A DNA stretch of 64,000 bases from Phragmites australis (taxonomy: Eukaryota; Streptophyta; Magnoliopsida; Poales; Poaceae), in assembly GCF_958298935.1 (NCBI RefSeq), contig NC_084942.1:7323501-7387500 (forward strand). The letters run 5' to 3'. Positions 1 to 10,534 of the stretch are shown piece by piece (position 1 is the first letter of the stretch; every line of letters starts with the position of its first letter). A program made the position numbers and the translations under genes. The notes under the pieces are model-generated. The model was not told where the DNA came from, searched no databases, and saw only the letters and a program-made list of their open reading frames with translations.

Positions 1-489
1 CCATCAGCTGCGCTTCCTTGGTTAAGTGAAGCTAGAGAAGCCGAGGCTGTCGGCAGCGACCGGCTCCGGCGGCATCGTTGCTGTCAACGACACGCCCATT
101 ATGGAGAGCTCATGGATGAGGTACGAGAGGTCCTCTTCTTAGCCATCTGCCTCACTGCTGCCGAGGAGTCTGCCGTGGTGGAGGAGGGGGATCTCTTTGA
201 GCAACATGTCCATCGCCTTGTCGAGCTTCATCTCCAATCAGTTGCATCTCCCTCGTGGAGGCGCGCGCGGATCTAGTGGATCCGCCCGTGTGCCTCCTCA
301 ACAAGTCGTCGTCGCGCTGCTTCCCGTCCCCGACGCCATCTCACTGTCACGCCATTCCCACTCCTCTGAAAGGCAGCTCACGGCCGCGTCGTCGTACCCA
401 AGGCCCCAGTCCCTTGTCACCCCGCCACCTAGGTCACTCCAACCACCACTCACACCCCCTCCGGCAACACGCGCCTCACACGCAAGAGG
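1..489. other. GC-rich unassigned sequence joined to a copia fragment
   Basis: No gene is recognised here. The stretch is GC-rich, with many CG dinucleotides and proline and serine codons on the plus strand. It runs without a stop into the copia reading frame, giving an open frame from 197 to 811 whose first part has no recognisable domain. Base composition drops sharply near 485-490, where the copia similarity begins, so this is probably a rearrangement junction. It could be an old host exon or retroelement leader. Confidence 0.4.
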
Positions 490-1883
490 AAAGGAGGATA
501 TTTCTCCTAATGAAGTAGCAAGATATAAAGCAAGGTTGGTTGCTAAAGGCTATAGTCAGATTTCAGGTATTGATTATAATGATATCTTCTCACTTGTTGT
601 GAAGCATAGTTCTATTCGTACTTTACTCAGTATTGTTGCTATGCGTGATTATGAACTTGAGCAATTAAATGTTAAAACTGCATTTTTATATGGGGAGTTA
701 GATAAAGATATTTATATGGATCAATCCGAAGGTTTTGTTATTCCTGGAAAAGAAGACCTTATCTGTAAATTAAAGAAATCTCTTTATAGTTTGAAACAAT
801 CCCCTAGATAGTGGTATAAGAGGTTTGACTCCTTTATGCTCTCTAATGTTTTTAAGCGTTCTAATTATGATAGATGTGTCTATTTGAAGACTGTTAATTG
901 TTTAGCTATTTATTTGCTTCTATGTGTCGATGATATGTTGATTGCTGCAAAGGATAAATCAGAAATAGCCAAATTGAAATTAAAATTGAGTAGTGAATTT
1001 AAGCTGAAGGATTTATGCGCAACAACGAAAATTCTTGGTATGGAGATCATTAGAGATATGAAAGTTGACAAGTTATATCTTAGTCAACAAGACTATATTG
1101 AGATGGTTCTTCGTCATTTTAATATGCATGATGCAAAACCAGTGAGTACTCCGTTAGCTGCACATTTAAATTATCTTCAACGTTATGTCATGAGTCAGAT
1201 TATGATGTTGAGTACATGTCTAGAGTTCTATATTCAAGTGCAGTTGATTCATTTATGTATGTCATGGTCTGTTCTTGTCCTGATTTATCTTATGCACTAA
1301 GTGTTGTTAGTAGATTCATAGCTAATCCTGACAAAGAGCAATGGAAAGCTGTTCAGTGGATTTTCAGATATGTGTGGTACTTCTAATACTTGTTTGCAGT
1401 TTGGGAAATCTGGAGATGGACTTGTTGGTTATGTTGACTCAGATTATATTGGTGATTTAGATAAGAGGAGATCTCTCACAGGTTATGTTTTCACCAATGA
1501 TGGTTGTGCTGTTAGTTGGAAAGCATGTTTGCAGGCTACTGTAGCTTTTATCAACTACTGAAGCTGAATATATGGCTATTTCTGAAATATACAAAGAAGC
1601 TATTTGGCTAAGAGATTTGTACACTGAGTTTTGTAGAGATAATTCTTGTATTAATATTTTCTGTAATAGACAAAGTACTGTTTGCCTTATAAAGTATCAG
1701 ATGTTTTATGAAAGAACAAAGCACATTGATGTGATGTATCATTATATTCGAGATGTCATTGCTCAAGGTGATATTACAATATGCAAGATAAGCACTCATG
1801 ATAATCCTACTGATATGATGATAAAGCCAGTTTCTGCTACTAAATTTAAGCTATACTCAAGTTTAGTTGGTGTTACAGTTTGA
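490..1883 (+). pseudogene. CopJ reverse transcriptase-RNase H remnant
   Basis: Order along the sequence: ARYKARLVAKGYSQ and the DVKTAFL-like segment NVKTAFLYGELD of the copia reverse transcriptase, then SLKQSPR followed at once by an in-frame TAG (809-811) where the family has glutamine. Next come the catalytic CVDDMLIAAK (Y of YVDD replaced by C), LGMEI and LSQQDYI. RNase H follows with GYVDSDY, TGYVF and, near the end, TKHIDV. The reading frame changes around 1190-1370 and again near 1560, splitting the TEAEYMA motif. These domains would copy retrotransposon RNA into DNA; the breaks make function impossible. Similarity to copia is unmistakable, the exact lineage is not. Confidence 0.88.
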
Positions 1884-1982
1884 GTCCTAAAGATTTTTGA
1901 TGTCGGTGATATTTATTATTGAAGGGAGTTCATTGATGATTCTTTATTTGCTATAAAATGGAATTCGTCTCAAGATGAAGTT

Positions 1983-2263
1983 TGTTGGATTATGATCCGA
2001 ATTTTTATTGGGCTATACAAGGGACACCTTCGGCTCATGTTCCGGAACAGTTCGTATTAGACTCGAGTCATATATGTCCACCTCTATAAATATATCTTGT
2101 AAGCTACAAGGAGAGTTAAGACGCTTATTGTAATCTCATGCACTTTACACACCCCTGATATAATGAAGATCGTCGATTGGTGCCTATGATTTTTTTCCCG
2201 CAAAAATTTTCTATGTAAAAATTATATCTCGTATTCGATCCTGTCGTGCTTTGATTTCTTACA
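1983..2263 (+). repeat. CopJ right LTR (281 bp)
   Basis: It starts TGTTGG and ends CTTACA, the TG...CA termini of an LTR. It is preceded by a degraded purine stretch at about 1972-1982. A TATA-like CTATAAATA lies at 2084-2092, where a copia LTR promoter would be expected. The partner LTR is outside the window or lost, so the boundaries rest on the termini and the position just after pol. Confidence 0.65.
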
Positions 2264-2331
2264 TATTTTTCATTGAGCCAACCACCTGAGGCAATATATG
2301 TGTTCTATTTTGCAAGAAAAGAAGATCTTAC

Positions 2332-3359
2332 AATATGTGTATTAGTTGGGTGGTTCATGGGCTTATTTGATGAAGTAGCGTCCTGTGGAACTGAATCTTC
2401 GTGATGCTTTTCAGTACCTGCATCTGAACTGTGCACAAGGGCCGGTGACACAGAAATATTGTCCAACTTTAGCAATGCATCAGGCGCGTCTGTCTCCAGA
2501 AGAATTCTATTCAAGTGTATCTAAAACAAATGCAAAAGCTATTTACTGGTAAACCCTTCTGAGACGAAATGTAAATAGTATAGATCAACCTACTTACTGA
2601 TTCAGCATATGCTTTGCCTTAGTGGATTTCATGCCTGTCAAGAAGCCAGACAATGAAAAGAAACAACCTACATTTGCAAGGCGGGCCACCATTTTTGCAG
2701 ATCCCAGATACGAATGCAACAACACATGCACCTGCTGGAAAGGTCCAGTTTGCCTGGCAACAATAATGGTAACACAACAAATGTAGCAGGCAATAATTAT
2801 TTATAGATAAAATTATAAAAGTGATAAGGCGCTACAACATGGCATCTCACTAAGTAATTTGCTATCTAACACAAGCACGTTTGTCATAGTTTTGGTTTTC
2901 TATGTAACGAAATTATCCATACCTTACATAGAAATTGGTGTGCTCCATATAGTTATGTGAGCAATCCATTTTACGAATTTTAAACTTGAAGTAAATGATA
3001 ACAGAGAACAAATAAGACGCCTACTTCAGTATTTCCAAAAGATCACAAACGGTCTGCACGCAATGAACAGAAACAGGTCTCTCCAATTCCATAGCAAGTT
3101 CAAGCTGTCGCTAGAACACTTCAACCTGTGATAAAGATTATTTTGCTGTTATTATGGTCTTATGCATATGAAAATATACATATGTGCACAAACAACTAAA
3201 AGCGGGGTGATAATAGCAGAAATGCTGTGTTCATCAGGCAACTGAACCTCCTGAAAAATCCATAAGCAAGCACGCAACATGAAGTGCAAAGTCCATGCAA
3301 GTGCAGACCTGTTCTCCAAAGTCGATGGTTCTTCTATATGAACCTTCGTCCAAATAAAT
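2332..3359 (-). pseudogene. TatD-type deoxyribonuclease gene remnant
   Basis: Four consecutive exons can be read on the minus strand. Exon 3309-3359 encodes a GSYRRTIDFGEQ segment. Exon 3025-3125 encodes QLELAMELERPVSVHC, the TatD metal-site region. Exon 2598-2753 encodes VLLHSYLGSA, then FSLSGFLTGMKSTKAK. Exon 2332-2520 encodes RILLETDAPDAL and NHPTN. GT and AG are present at the junctions between the first three. TatD enzymes are metal-dependent 3'-5' exonucleases and DNases of the amidohydrolase fold. Here a TAG interrupts the second exon (reading VEVF-stop-RQ), the last junction is one base out of phase, the first exon with the HCHL metal motif is not found, and the 3' end is cut off near a copia LTR. 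I read it as a pseudogene or gene fragment. Confidence 0.85.
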
Positions 3360-4640
3360 CTGCAGTAATAGTGAACATATGACCAGATATAATCACATTC
3401 CAAGAGTAGGGGGCATGGAGAAGTTGGAGGGGGGGGGGGGGGGGAGGGCAGGGTTGGCGGTGGCGATTGGGGTACTTTGGTGTTTTCAACGGTGTTGGCG
3501 GTGAGATAACCTTTATGGGCCCACAATGGAGCGCCAAAGAAGGTAGAGGGGGGGGGGGGACGGAGAGGTAGGGGTGGGGCTGGTGGCGGCGGGTGGTGGG
3601 TGCTGTGCAGGGTGATAGGAGCAGGCTCTCCTCCATAGGCTCACGACAGGGTGTAGGGGGTGGAGAAGGCAAAGGGTGGGGGTGGAGACGTCGGGGAGGG
3701 TGGAGGGTGTTGTTCGTGCATGCGATGAGGGTGGGCGGATGGAGATTTCAGAGCAAGGCGAGGAGGATGGAAGCAGTGGAGTCAGGTGTTGGGGTCAGCT
3801 GGTTTATCTTGATTTTTTCCGAGTGATTTTTTTGCCTTTTTTTTGTTTTTTATTAGACAGTAGGGAACTGGAGGGGAGGAGAGATAACACGTGATCGATT
3901 CCTGTTTTATATAGTAAGGATTGATGACGACATAGATGTACTGAACTGTATCAACAAATATACGTGAATTTAGATATACCGTATGAGGGTAGATTACTAC
4001 TGGAAAAAAAGAAATTGTACTTGTGATAGGTATGAAACTCTCGGATCTCCTCTTTCAAGATCATGAATCGGTAGGCGTGAAAAATACACAAGGCATATAA
4101 GGTCAAAGTACATTAGCTTCGTGCTAGGTGTACAAAACAACATTACTAGTAGTAGCAGCACGATGAGCCATGTCATCCATTGGCATCTACGTAGGGTAGT
4201 GTCTCCTCAGCACCAGGTGGGTATCATCTCACAAACACACACAAGGTAGATTTTACCAGGGATCCGATTCCTGTAATATGCAACATGTGCTACAGTATTT
4301 TACAGTCGAGTTATTCATCCATGCGGGATCGAATGGCTCACAGGAATCGAAGTCATCGTGACTTCAATATCTCAGATTGCAGCGCAGATATTATCCTCCT
4401 CGTGGTTAAAATCAAGATTCTGTATTTATGTCCACCGTGAGTACCCTATATGTCTTCAAACATACATTGATTGTAGTGGTGTTGCTCTCTCTCTCGCGCT
4501 CGTATAAACCACTATACAACTTTGTCTTAGTTTGCTCCCCAATTGGCAATTCTCAGTAAGTTGGTAAACAAAAATTACCAAGACAGGCATTCTACCCATG
4601 GTTGATGAGAAAAGTCATTTCTTCCACTAGTAGGAGCTCA
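3360..4640. other. Intergenic stretch with poly-G tracts
   Basis: I see no gene. Two long G runs lie at about 3430-3445 and 3547-3559, inside a G-rich stretch of about 300 bases (3420-3720). The open frames there, proline-rich on one strand and glycine-rich on the other, are by-products of that composition. From 3800 onward the sequence is ordinary AT-rich intergenic DNA. The missing first exon(s) of the TatD remnant should have been here and were not found. Confidence 0.5.
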
Positions 4641-4643
4641 CAC

Positions 4644-4649
4644 CACGTG
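4644..4649. promoter_or_regulatory. G-box (CACGTG) upstream of the DUF1685 gene
   Basis: A palindromic CACGTG lies about 280 bases upstream of the TATA-like box. In plants this core binds bZIP and bHLH factors. Whether it acts on this gene is inference from position only. Confidence 0.3.
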
Positions 4650-4922
4650 CAAAATCAAAATCGTCCAATGTACATCGTTATTAGGGCACTGCACATATGA
4701 ACTAATTGTGCATTGGAAGAAAATCTGCTTTCATGGTTCATGCATGTACGTATGCAAATGAAAGTATGAAACCACCCATGCCGCTAGTGCCAGCCATGTT
4801 ATACGTCACGGGGCTCACCATGCATGGCAACATGAACAGCACATGAGATGTCCACACAGAGAGGTGGGCCGCACCAATCACCACCACCAGCCTTCCCACC
4901 CACGTTGGCCCCCACCCGCCAG

Positions 4923-4932
4923 TACATATAGC
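4923..4932 (+). promoter_or_regulatory. TATA-like box of the DUF1685 gene
   Basis: TACATATAGC stands in an otherwise C-rich region about 120 bases before the chosen start codon. It is followed by a pyrimidine-rich stretch that would suit a grass transcription start near 4955. There is no competing TATA nearby. Confidence 0.45.
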
Positions 4933-5049
4933 CCCCACCCCCCCTCCCCACACAACTCCATTTCCCACCTCCCCTCTCTCCCCACACGCCGAGGCAGAGC
5001 GACGAGAGATCGAACCGGCGCAATAGCAGACCAGGAGCAGCACGCCGAG

Positions 5050-5937
5050 ATGTGGAGCTCCGACTCCGACCCCGAGCTCGCCACCGCCACCGCCACCTCC
5101 GCCTCCCAGCCGCCGTTCCCACCTCCCGCGCTGCGGAGCCGACACCGCCACCGCCACCGCCGGAAGAAGAGCAGCGCTGCCGTCGCGCCCCCACGCGAGG
5201 CTGAGGCCGAGCCGGAGCCGGAGGTCGAGGCCGAGGACGTGTGGCGCGGAGCGCAGTGGGAGACGGTGTGGCCGCGGCACCCGAAGCCTGTCCTGCTCGC
5301 TGAGGAGGACGACGGCGCGGGAGAAGGCAGCGGGGTGGGGCGGTCGAGGAGCCTGACGGACGACGACCTGGAGGAGCTCAAGGGGTGCGCGGATCTAGGG
5401 TTCGGCTTCAGCTACGACGAGATCCCAGAGCTCCGCGGCACGCTTCCGGCGCTCGAGCTCTGCTACTCCATGACCCAACGGCTCCTCGACGAGCACCCCC
5501 AGGCCCAGTCCACGCCGGAGGCTGCCGCCGCAACGCCGTCGGCACCCTCGCCTCCCGTCACCAACTGGAAGATCTCCAGCCCCGGTAAGCAAATCAAAGC
5601 AAGCAACTCGTCCCAGCTGCGTGCGTCCGTACGTCTCCGAGCTCTTCCAAGATACCAAAGCGGACTCGTCCAAGAATTGAGTTTCTTGATCAGAGAAGAA
5701 AGCGAAATTGTCAAAATCAAGAACGAATCTTTTCTGATCATGAAACCAAGAGCACCACTTCTCGACGAGTTTCTCTGTTGTTGCGAAATTAGAACCTTCG
5801 TTCCATTTCTTGATTCGAACTATGTTCTTACGCTGTCCCTGCTCTTGACTGTTGCAGGAGACAGCCCGGACGAGGTGAAGGCGCGGCTCAAGTACTGGGC
5901 GCAGGCGGTGGCATGCACCGTCCGCCTCTGCAGCTGA
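5050..5937 (+). CDS. Plant DUF1685 family protein, two exons, 204 aa
   Basis: Exons are 5050-5584 and 5858-5937, separated by a 273-bp GT-AG intron that splits glycine codon 179. Residues 29-40 are a basic arginine, histidine and lysine run that could act in nuclear targeting; about 51-64 is acidic. The family core starts near residue 98 with SRSLTDDDLEELKGC, continues with DLGFGFSYDEIPEL and LPALELCYSM, and ends with NWKISSPG, then DEVKARLKYWAQAVAC and TVRLCS. All family blocks are present and unbroken, and the protein ends where the family normally ends. The 5050 ATG is chosen because the usual MWSSDSDPEL-type start follows a TATA box and a plausible 5' UTR; the longer frame from 4843 would cross the promoter. 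DUF1685 proteins are plant-specific with no established biochemical role. This is the only intact gene seen. Confidence 0.93.
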   Translation: MWSSDSDPELATATATSASQPPFPPPALRSRHRHRHRRKKSSAAVAPPREAEAEPEPEVEAEDVWRGAQWETVWPRHPKPVLLAEEDDGAGEGSGVGRSRSLTDDDLEELKGCADLGFGFSYDEIPELRGTLPALELCYSMTQRLLDEHPQAQSTPEAAAATPSAPSPPVTNWKISSPGKQIKASNSSQLRASVRLRALPRYQSGLVQELSFLIREESEIVKIKNESFLIMKPRAPLLDEFLCCCEIRTFVPFLDSNYVLTLSLLLTVAGDSPDEVKARLKYWAQAVACTVRLCS

Positions 5938-6320
5938 ACGAGACACGCCATTCGCATCGGCAAAACCACGCCACCAGCCGAAACCAACCCCGACGAAGAC
6001 GACAACACGAGCGATGAAGAAGGCTCCCGCGGGATGACCAGATCGCGTTGCTGCTGCTGTGAGCTTGTGATCGAAGCGCGTCCCGGATGTGATGCCGGGC
6101 GTTGGCAGCTGTGCATCCTTGCAGCTAGTTTGGTGGAGGATGGGGCTGGATCGTAGCACACATGGGCTGGGACCGGGAACAATTTGATTGGTGAATTGGT
6201 TGCTGTGCGCCTGTGCTCTGCTCCAGCTGAGCGACCTGCCTCTGGCTGCCTACCCAGTGCTCAGCAGCCTTCTTCAGAAACTATTGTAATCAAAATAATG
6301 TTCAGAATAATGTAATTCAA
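5938..6320 (+). other. 3' UTR and likely poly(A) region of the DUF1685 gene
   Basis: The sequence after the stop stays moderately GC-rich to about 6280, then becomes AT-rich with several AATAAT-type near-upstream elements (6292-6316). Plant polyadenylation signals are loose, so the end is approximate. The minus-strand open frames here mirror the plus-strand gene. Confidence 0.45.
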
Positions 6321-6856
6321 ATTTGGGAGATTAGAGTGAATAAAAAAATGGATTCATCATGCAAAATTGGCACAGCTGTTTGCTTGATTCGTTTGACGGC
6401 CATGCCTCCCTTCTCTCTATGTATTTTAGCCTGCGCAAAGTTTTGCAGGTTGCAAGTTGCGCTCTGACTAGAACGAGACCTGTTAGATTCCGCGAAAAAC
6501 AAACGCAATCACGTGAAGGTTTTTCAAGTTTTACATGCTTTTCCATCTCGATTTCAAAGATTTGGCTAGTCGGTGCCAAGGCGACTCGACTCTGACTATA
6601 CGACTTGAAAACCTTTACTAGAATGAGACCTGCTAGATTCAGAGAAAAGGAAATGCAATCATGTGCACTGCAGTGGCGCAGCAGTTTTTTACGGAATTTT
6701 AATATGCGTCTCCAAATCAATCTCAAAGATTCCAAACCAGATAGCACCTGGAGGAGGTTACAAACACTGACTTTTGAACATGACAATTTGTGACAAATCA
6801 GTTTCATGTGAATCGTCAGATAAGGGTATCTTTTCATGTGCCCTCTAGTACTCTAA
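6321..6856. other. Intergenic 3' flank, partly repeated at 58.2 kb
   Basis: No gene is seen. The portion at about 6327-6480 (GGGAGATTAGAGTGAATAAA, then TTGGCACAGCTGT and TTTGCAGGTTGC) resembles 58223-58390 in the same orientation. The two similar blocks beginning GACTAGAACGAGACCTG (6467) and ACTAGAATGAGACCTGC (6617) also look like an internal duplication about 150 bases apart. Confidence 0.5.
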
Positions 6857-7668
6857 GAGTGTATTTGGTTGGAGGACCGAATTAGATAGGATAGGAATAT
6901 CTATATTTTTTTTAATAGGATGATCTAATTTTTTATTTAGTTGGGATGGATGTGATAAACTAATTTTCTGTTTAGTTGGTAGGATTAGAGTGATAGAATG
7001 AGTTAGTTTTCTGTTTAGTTTATGAGATTATAGTGAATAGGATAATTCATTCATATTTATATGCATTCTATAAACATTTGGATGAAATGTATGTTTGAAT
7101 TTGTTTGAATTAAAATTAAATTAAAAAGAGAATATCACATGAAATGATAAAAATGCATATAAATAGAGTATTATAAAGGAATTCATTTTTTTACCAAATA
7201 ACCTAGGATTAGAAATATTTTTATAAATTAGTACATCATATGAGAAAAATATTAGTGAGTTTTTTTTCCAGATTTTTGAGAATTTATTAGAGGCACTAAA
7301 AATTGCTAGAAGTTACAAAAGTAGGCTTCTTTGAAGAATTTTAATTAAATATTAGCTCATGCTTTTTAGAACAAACTAATTAGAATGGGTTGCTAGTGAG
7401 CACTAGTTTTCTTATAAAAACATTTAGAATGTTTAGATCACCTTTCTACTTTCAAATAAAATCGAGTGTTAAATAAAAAATCACAGCTCACACGCACGGA
7501 CGAGAGCACGGACTAGCACTGAGCTGGATGACTCGATCCGGCCGATTTCCGCTGGATCGGCTTATCTAGATCTAAGGGGCCACCGCATCTAACCCATCTA
7601 GCGAACTAAATATTAAAAAACTGGATGACCACCTCCAGATGAATTCATTCATCGAATCAAATACACCC
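6857..7668. mobile_element. Tourist-like (PIF/Harbinger) element, 812 bp
   Basis: The left end GAGTGTATTTGGTT matches the reverse complement of the right end (GGGTGTATTTGATT). Both ends are flanked by TAA (6854-6856 and 7669-7671), the 3-bp target duplication of Tourist and Harbinger elements. The interior is AT-rich without a coding frame, so it would depend on an outside transposase. About 7250-7400 resembles the foldback MITE at 57.35-57.95 kb. Confidence 0.8.
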
Positions 7669-7671
7669 TAA

Positions 7672-8032
7672 TAAACTTGTTCCACCAAGTAATCGAAGCA
7701 AGTGCACTGGGGATTGATTGACTAGCTGATCAAAGGATCAGTTTCCATTATTCACTCTGGAGAGTTATCACCACTGCTGCTACTAAAGCAAAAAAGAAAA
7801 GGAAAAGGAAAAGGAAAAGAAAAGGCATTTCAGCACCTGTTCTTTCACCTGATTCAGCGCCTGCTCCTTCGTCGGTTGGACTCTGTTCCAATCAGGAGAC
7901 GCAGACGATGAAAAAGGAGCCCAATTAATTCGGAGGAAGACGGCAGTTTCACACACTCGTCAGTTTGCGCCACTGCAGCTTTGCATGAGCAATGTGAAGT
8001 GAGGTGAGGTCACACTCACAGCGCTTGCCTGC
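7672..8032. other. Left flank of the 48-kb insertion
   Basis: No gene is seen. There is a short purine simple repeat of the form (GAAAAG)n at about 7785-7830. The last five bases, CCTGC, are the target repeat that recurs at 56386-56390 on the far side of the CopD insertion. Confidence 0.5.
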
Positions 8033-8206
8033 TATTGAGAGAATCGAACATAGATAGTTGAGAATGTAAAATCTTTTGTTTTCATTCATTGGTCAGATGT
8101 ACATATATACAAATCCAAAGGGCATCATGTCCGTTGGGAGACATCCCTTCCCAACCTATGGGTGCAAATGTTATTGGCGGTTGATTTGATCATTATATTT
8201 GTAACA
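8033..8206 (-). repeat. CopD 3' LTR (174 bp)
   Basis: It shares TATTGAGA...ATCGAACA, then GATAGTTGAGA, CATTGGTCAGATGTACATAT and TTGGCGGTTGAT with 56236-56385. On the minus strand it begins TGTTAC. A purine tract, AAAGGGGAG on the minus strand (8207-8215), lies directly before it, as expected for a 3' LTR. The other terminus, ending in TA rather than CA, is set by the matching target repeat. Confidence 0.8.
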
Positions 8207-8474
8207 CTCCCCTTTGATAAAAGTCATCATTTATATACATCAAGTTGAATACTCCTTTAAAAACTTTATCGGAAAAATATGGTAAGATGTATATTAGTAA
8301 TATGCCATCAAAAACTCCATAAAAACCCAGTGAAAAAAATTATAAGAAAAATGATGCGGCATATCTGTTTGTATTGATATTGCCTCAATAAAAATCTGAT
8401 ATGAGAAACTATATTGGAAAAAGTCATAAAGTACAATATTTTGATCTGATGATTATAATAGGTTATATATTATG

Positions 8475-8624
8475 AGTTTTACTCCCCTGAACTTTACAAC
8501 TCTTGAATTCGTCTCATACCAATTCACAAGTGGAATGAATATGTTGGTATAGGCTTTGTGAATAAATCAGTAAGATTACCACATGATATTGTTTGCAAAG
8601 TATCCATCTCCTCATTTATGTAAT
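8475..8624 (-). pseudogene. CopD RNase H carboxyl end, split off by CopA
   Basis: The minus strand reads INEEMDTLQTISC, GNLTDLFTKPIPT, then after a stop IGMRR. This matches the copia RNase H tail, in which a DxFTK block is followed closely by GMRR. The upstream part of the same domain lies 27.7 kb away at 36350-37300, beyond CopA. The base sequence joins through the shared GTAAT target repeat (8620-8624 and 36345-36349). Confidence 0.8.
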
Positions 8625-10478
8625 TGAGAAACCAAGTTGAAATATTCCTTGATAAATATGTTGATTTGATTTGATAATTTTTGGATTGCATGAGCATGTA
8701 TATATACTGCAATTATGATCATAACTAACCAAAATTGCAGAGGAAATAGAGTTGGCAAATTTGTTTCTGAGTCTAGGAAAATTATATAGGTGGAATAGTC
8801 CAACATTCAGATAGTGTACACGCTAGAGCATTTCAACTCAGAAGAAAAAGTTGAAGTACACACCGGATAGTCTAGCGATGAGCACTGTGAACGCCGGAGC
8901 ATTTCTTGCAGAGAGGTTGCAAATCGGCTCTGGTGAATTTACATGCGTCGAATGGTCTGACGATGGAAGATGTGAACGTCGGATAATACACCAGACCATT
9001 TGTTGCAGAGAGATTGCAAAATGGTTGTTTGGTGGAAATGAACACATCAGATGGTCCGGTGATGAGAAATTGTACTATTTCTTACAGAGAGGGTTCCAGA
9101 CAGTCGGTCTGGGTAATTGAACATATCGGATGGTCCGACGCTCAAGAGGTGTAAATGCCGGATCATCCAGCATTTACGATTTTTTCTGGGATATGTCTTA
9201 AGCTGAGGATTTCGATTTGGAACTAACTGGATATGGTTTGGAGATATCTATTTTCTTGTCTTGTGTTGTTTAGGTGATGTATGCAACTTGACGGCCGACG
9301 GTGGGATGATCGGGGCCAAGCGGGATGCTTGGTGCTAGACAATCGAGGAGATCGGACGAAGTCAAGGGTGATCCTAGCCGTGTACATGGAGATCAAGCAA
9401 AGCGTGAAAGGAAGGATGAAGACGACGTATTGACAAAGTCAAGCGAAAGAGATGCTGGTGCAAGTGACAAGGCTGCCTGGAGGGATCAGGAGTGGGATAG
9501 ACTTGCCGGCGGTCAAGATCGCAAGACGGAGTACACGCATCGACATCAGGATGCTCACTTGGGGTCAGAGCAAGCGGCAGCGAGTCACGCTTTGAGAAGC
9601 ATGTAAGACGGTTTCGCGGTTTGGCCTCAAAATTGTGGAAAGATGGAGTGCACGTGGTATCATCGCGAAGCTAGCATCAAGGCTAAGTGAAGTCATGAAG
9701 GCGCCATAGCTATCCGATTGACAGAGAAGGTGGGAGTGTATTCTTAGGGAAGGACAATTTAGGGATAGGATTCCTTAAGAGTTAAGCAAGTCCCCTTGGC
9801 CTATAAATTCAGGGGTATGGCTGTTGGTTGAGGCTGAAACTTAGAGAGTTTTGAGAGCCTTCCCCTTGTGTTGTGTGGAGAAGGAGAAAGTAGTGCTTAG
9901 TCTATGTTTAGGTGAGAGTTTTTATGAGAAAAATACTTTATAATATGCTAAAAGAGGTCATTCCTCTGAGCTTAATGAAGAGAGTGTTTTGCATATTCTT
10001 GAGTTCATCTCCTTCTAGTTTTCTACTTTTGTTTCCCGTGTTTTGGTGTTTTCTTTACTGATTTTCATTTTCCTTGAGAGCTGCTTCTTTTGGGTTGTGT
10101 AAGAGGTGTTCTTCCTGTTGCTAGAGGGTTAATCTTCTCACATGAATTGGTCTTGAACCATCCTGACCCTCTGGATACATCAACCTGAAGAGTCTCTTTT
10201 TCTGCTAGCTAGTTCTTTTATGTTTAGAAGTTTTTCTTCTAGTTGATTGCTTTCTTGCACTATGAATCTTGATATGGCCTTAAATGGAACCTAGAGTTCT
10301 CATCCATCGAAGAGTAGTGTTAGTTTTGGAAGTCTTGTCATCTGTTCTTGTCTCTGTTGCTTCTGCATGTATTTCTGAGGTCCGTTGGGTTAAAGAACTG
10401 GAGGGGGTCATCAATTTTGTAAGAAATTTGTTTAGGTGATTATTCATCCCCTCTTTAGTTGTCGTTCTTGGTCCTACA
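8625..10478 (+). repeat. CopA 5' LTR (1854 bp)
   Basis: It begins TGAGAAACCAAG and ends GGTCCTACA immediately before the primer-binding site. It aligns with 29958-36344 once GypC is removed, though with many differences. Degenerate CGGATGGTCCG-like units recur between about 8865 and 9170. The open frames at 8838-9120 and 9325-9606 lie inside it and reappear, altered, in the other LTR; they are not genes. Confidence 0.85.
9801..9808 (+). promoter_or_regulatory. TATA box of the CopA 5' LTR
   Basis: CTATAAAT follows a conserved CCTTGG. The same arrangement is kept in the right LTR at 35676-35683, which supports a real promoter element. Confidence 0.55.
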
Positions 10479-10479
10479 A

Positions 10480-10492
10480 TTGGTATTAGAGC
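10480..10492 (+). other. CopA primer-binding site
   Basis: TTGGTATTAGAGC starts two bases after the LTR end. It differs by one base from TGGTATCAGAGC, the usual plant copia primer site complementary to initiator methionine tRNA. Confidence 0.8.
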
Positions 10493-10534
10493 TGGTTTGA
10501 TTAGTTGTTGACTCTAACCAATTTTGTGATCCGT

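Larger units (their letters stand above)
490..2263 (+). mobile_element. CopJ: truncated Ty1/copia element, pol end plus right LTR
   Basis: This is the 3' part of a copia element: the reverse transcriptase core, RNase H, a short spacer and one LTR. The gag, protease, integrase, the amino-terminal part of the reverse transcriptase and the left LTR are absent from the window. The element ends at a CA in 2262-2263, just beyond which is intron sequence of the broken TatD gene, so it probably sits at the 3' side of that gene. Stops and frame changes show that it is dead. Confidence 0.8.

Noticed and set aside
3152..3894. Proline-rich and glycine-rich open frames near 3.3-3.9 kb
   Set aside because: They come from poly-G and poly-C tracts. 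The only real coding signal in the overlap is the 51-bp TatD exon at 3309-3359, in another frame.
3900..3930. Possible Helitron end (TTTTATATAGTAAGGAT)
   Set aside because: No CTRR terminus with a preceding hairpin and no Rep/helicase sequence could be shown.
4738..5381. Long minus-strand open frames over the DUF1685 gene
   Set aside because: They are mirror frames of the GC-rich coding exon; the plus strand carries the complete conserved family blocks and splice sites.
8838..9606. Open frames inside the CopA LTR, repeated at 30.2-30.5 and 35.2-35.6 kb
   Set aside because: They are LTR sequence present in both LTRs, not collinear in length, with no domain.
10480..10492. tRNA gene suspected from the methionine tRNA match
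   Set aside because: Only the short primer-binding complement is present next to an LTR; there is no cloverleaf.
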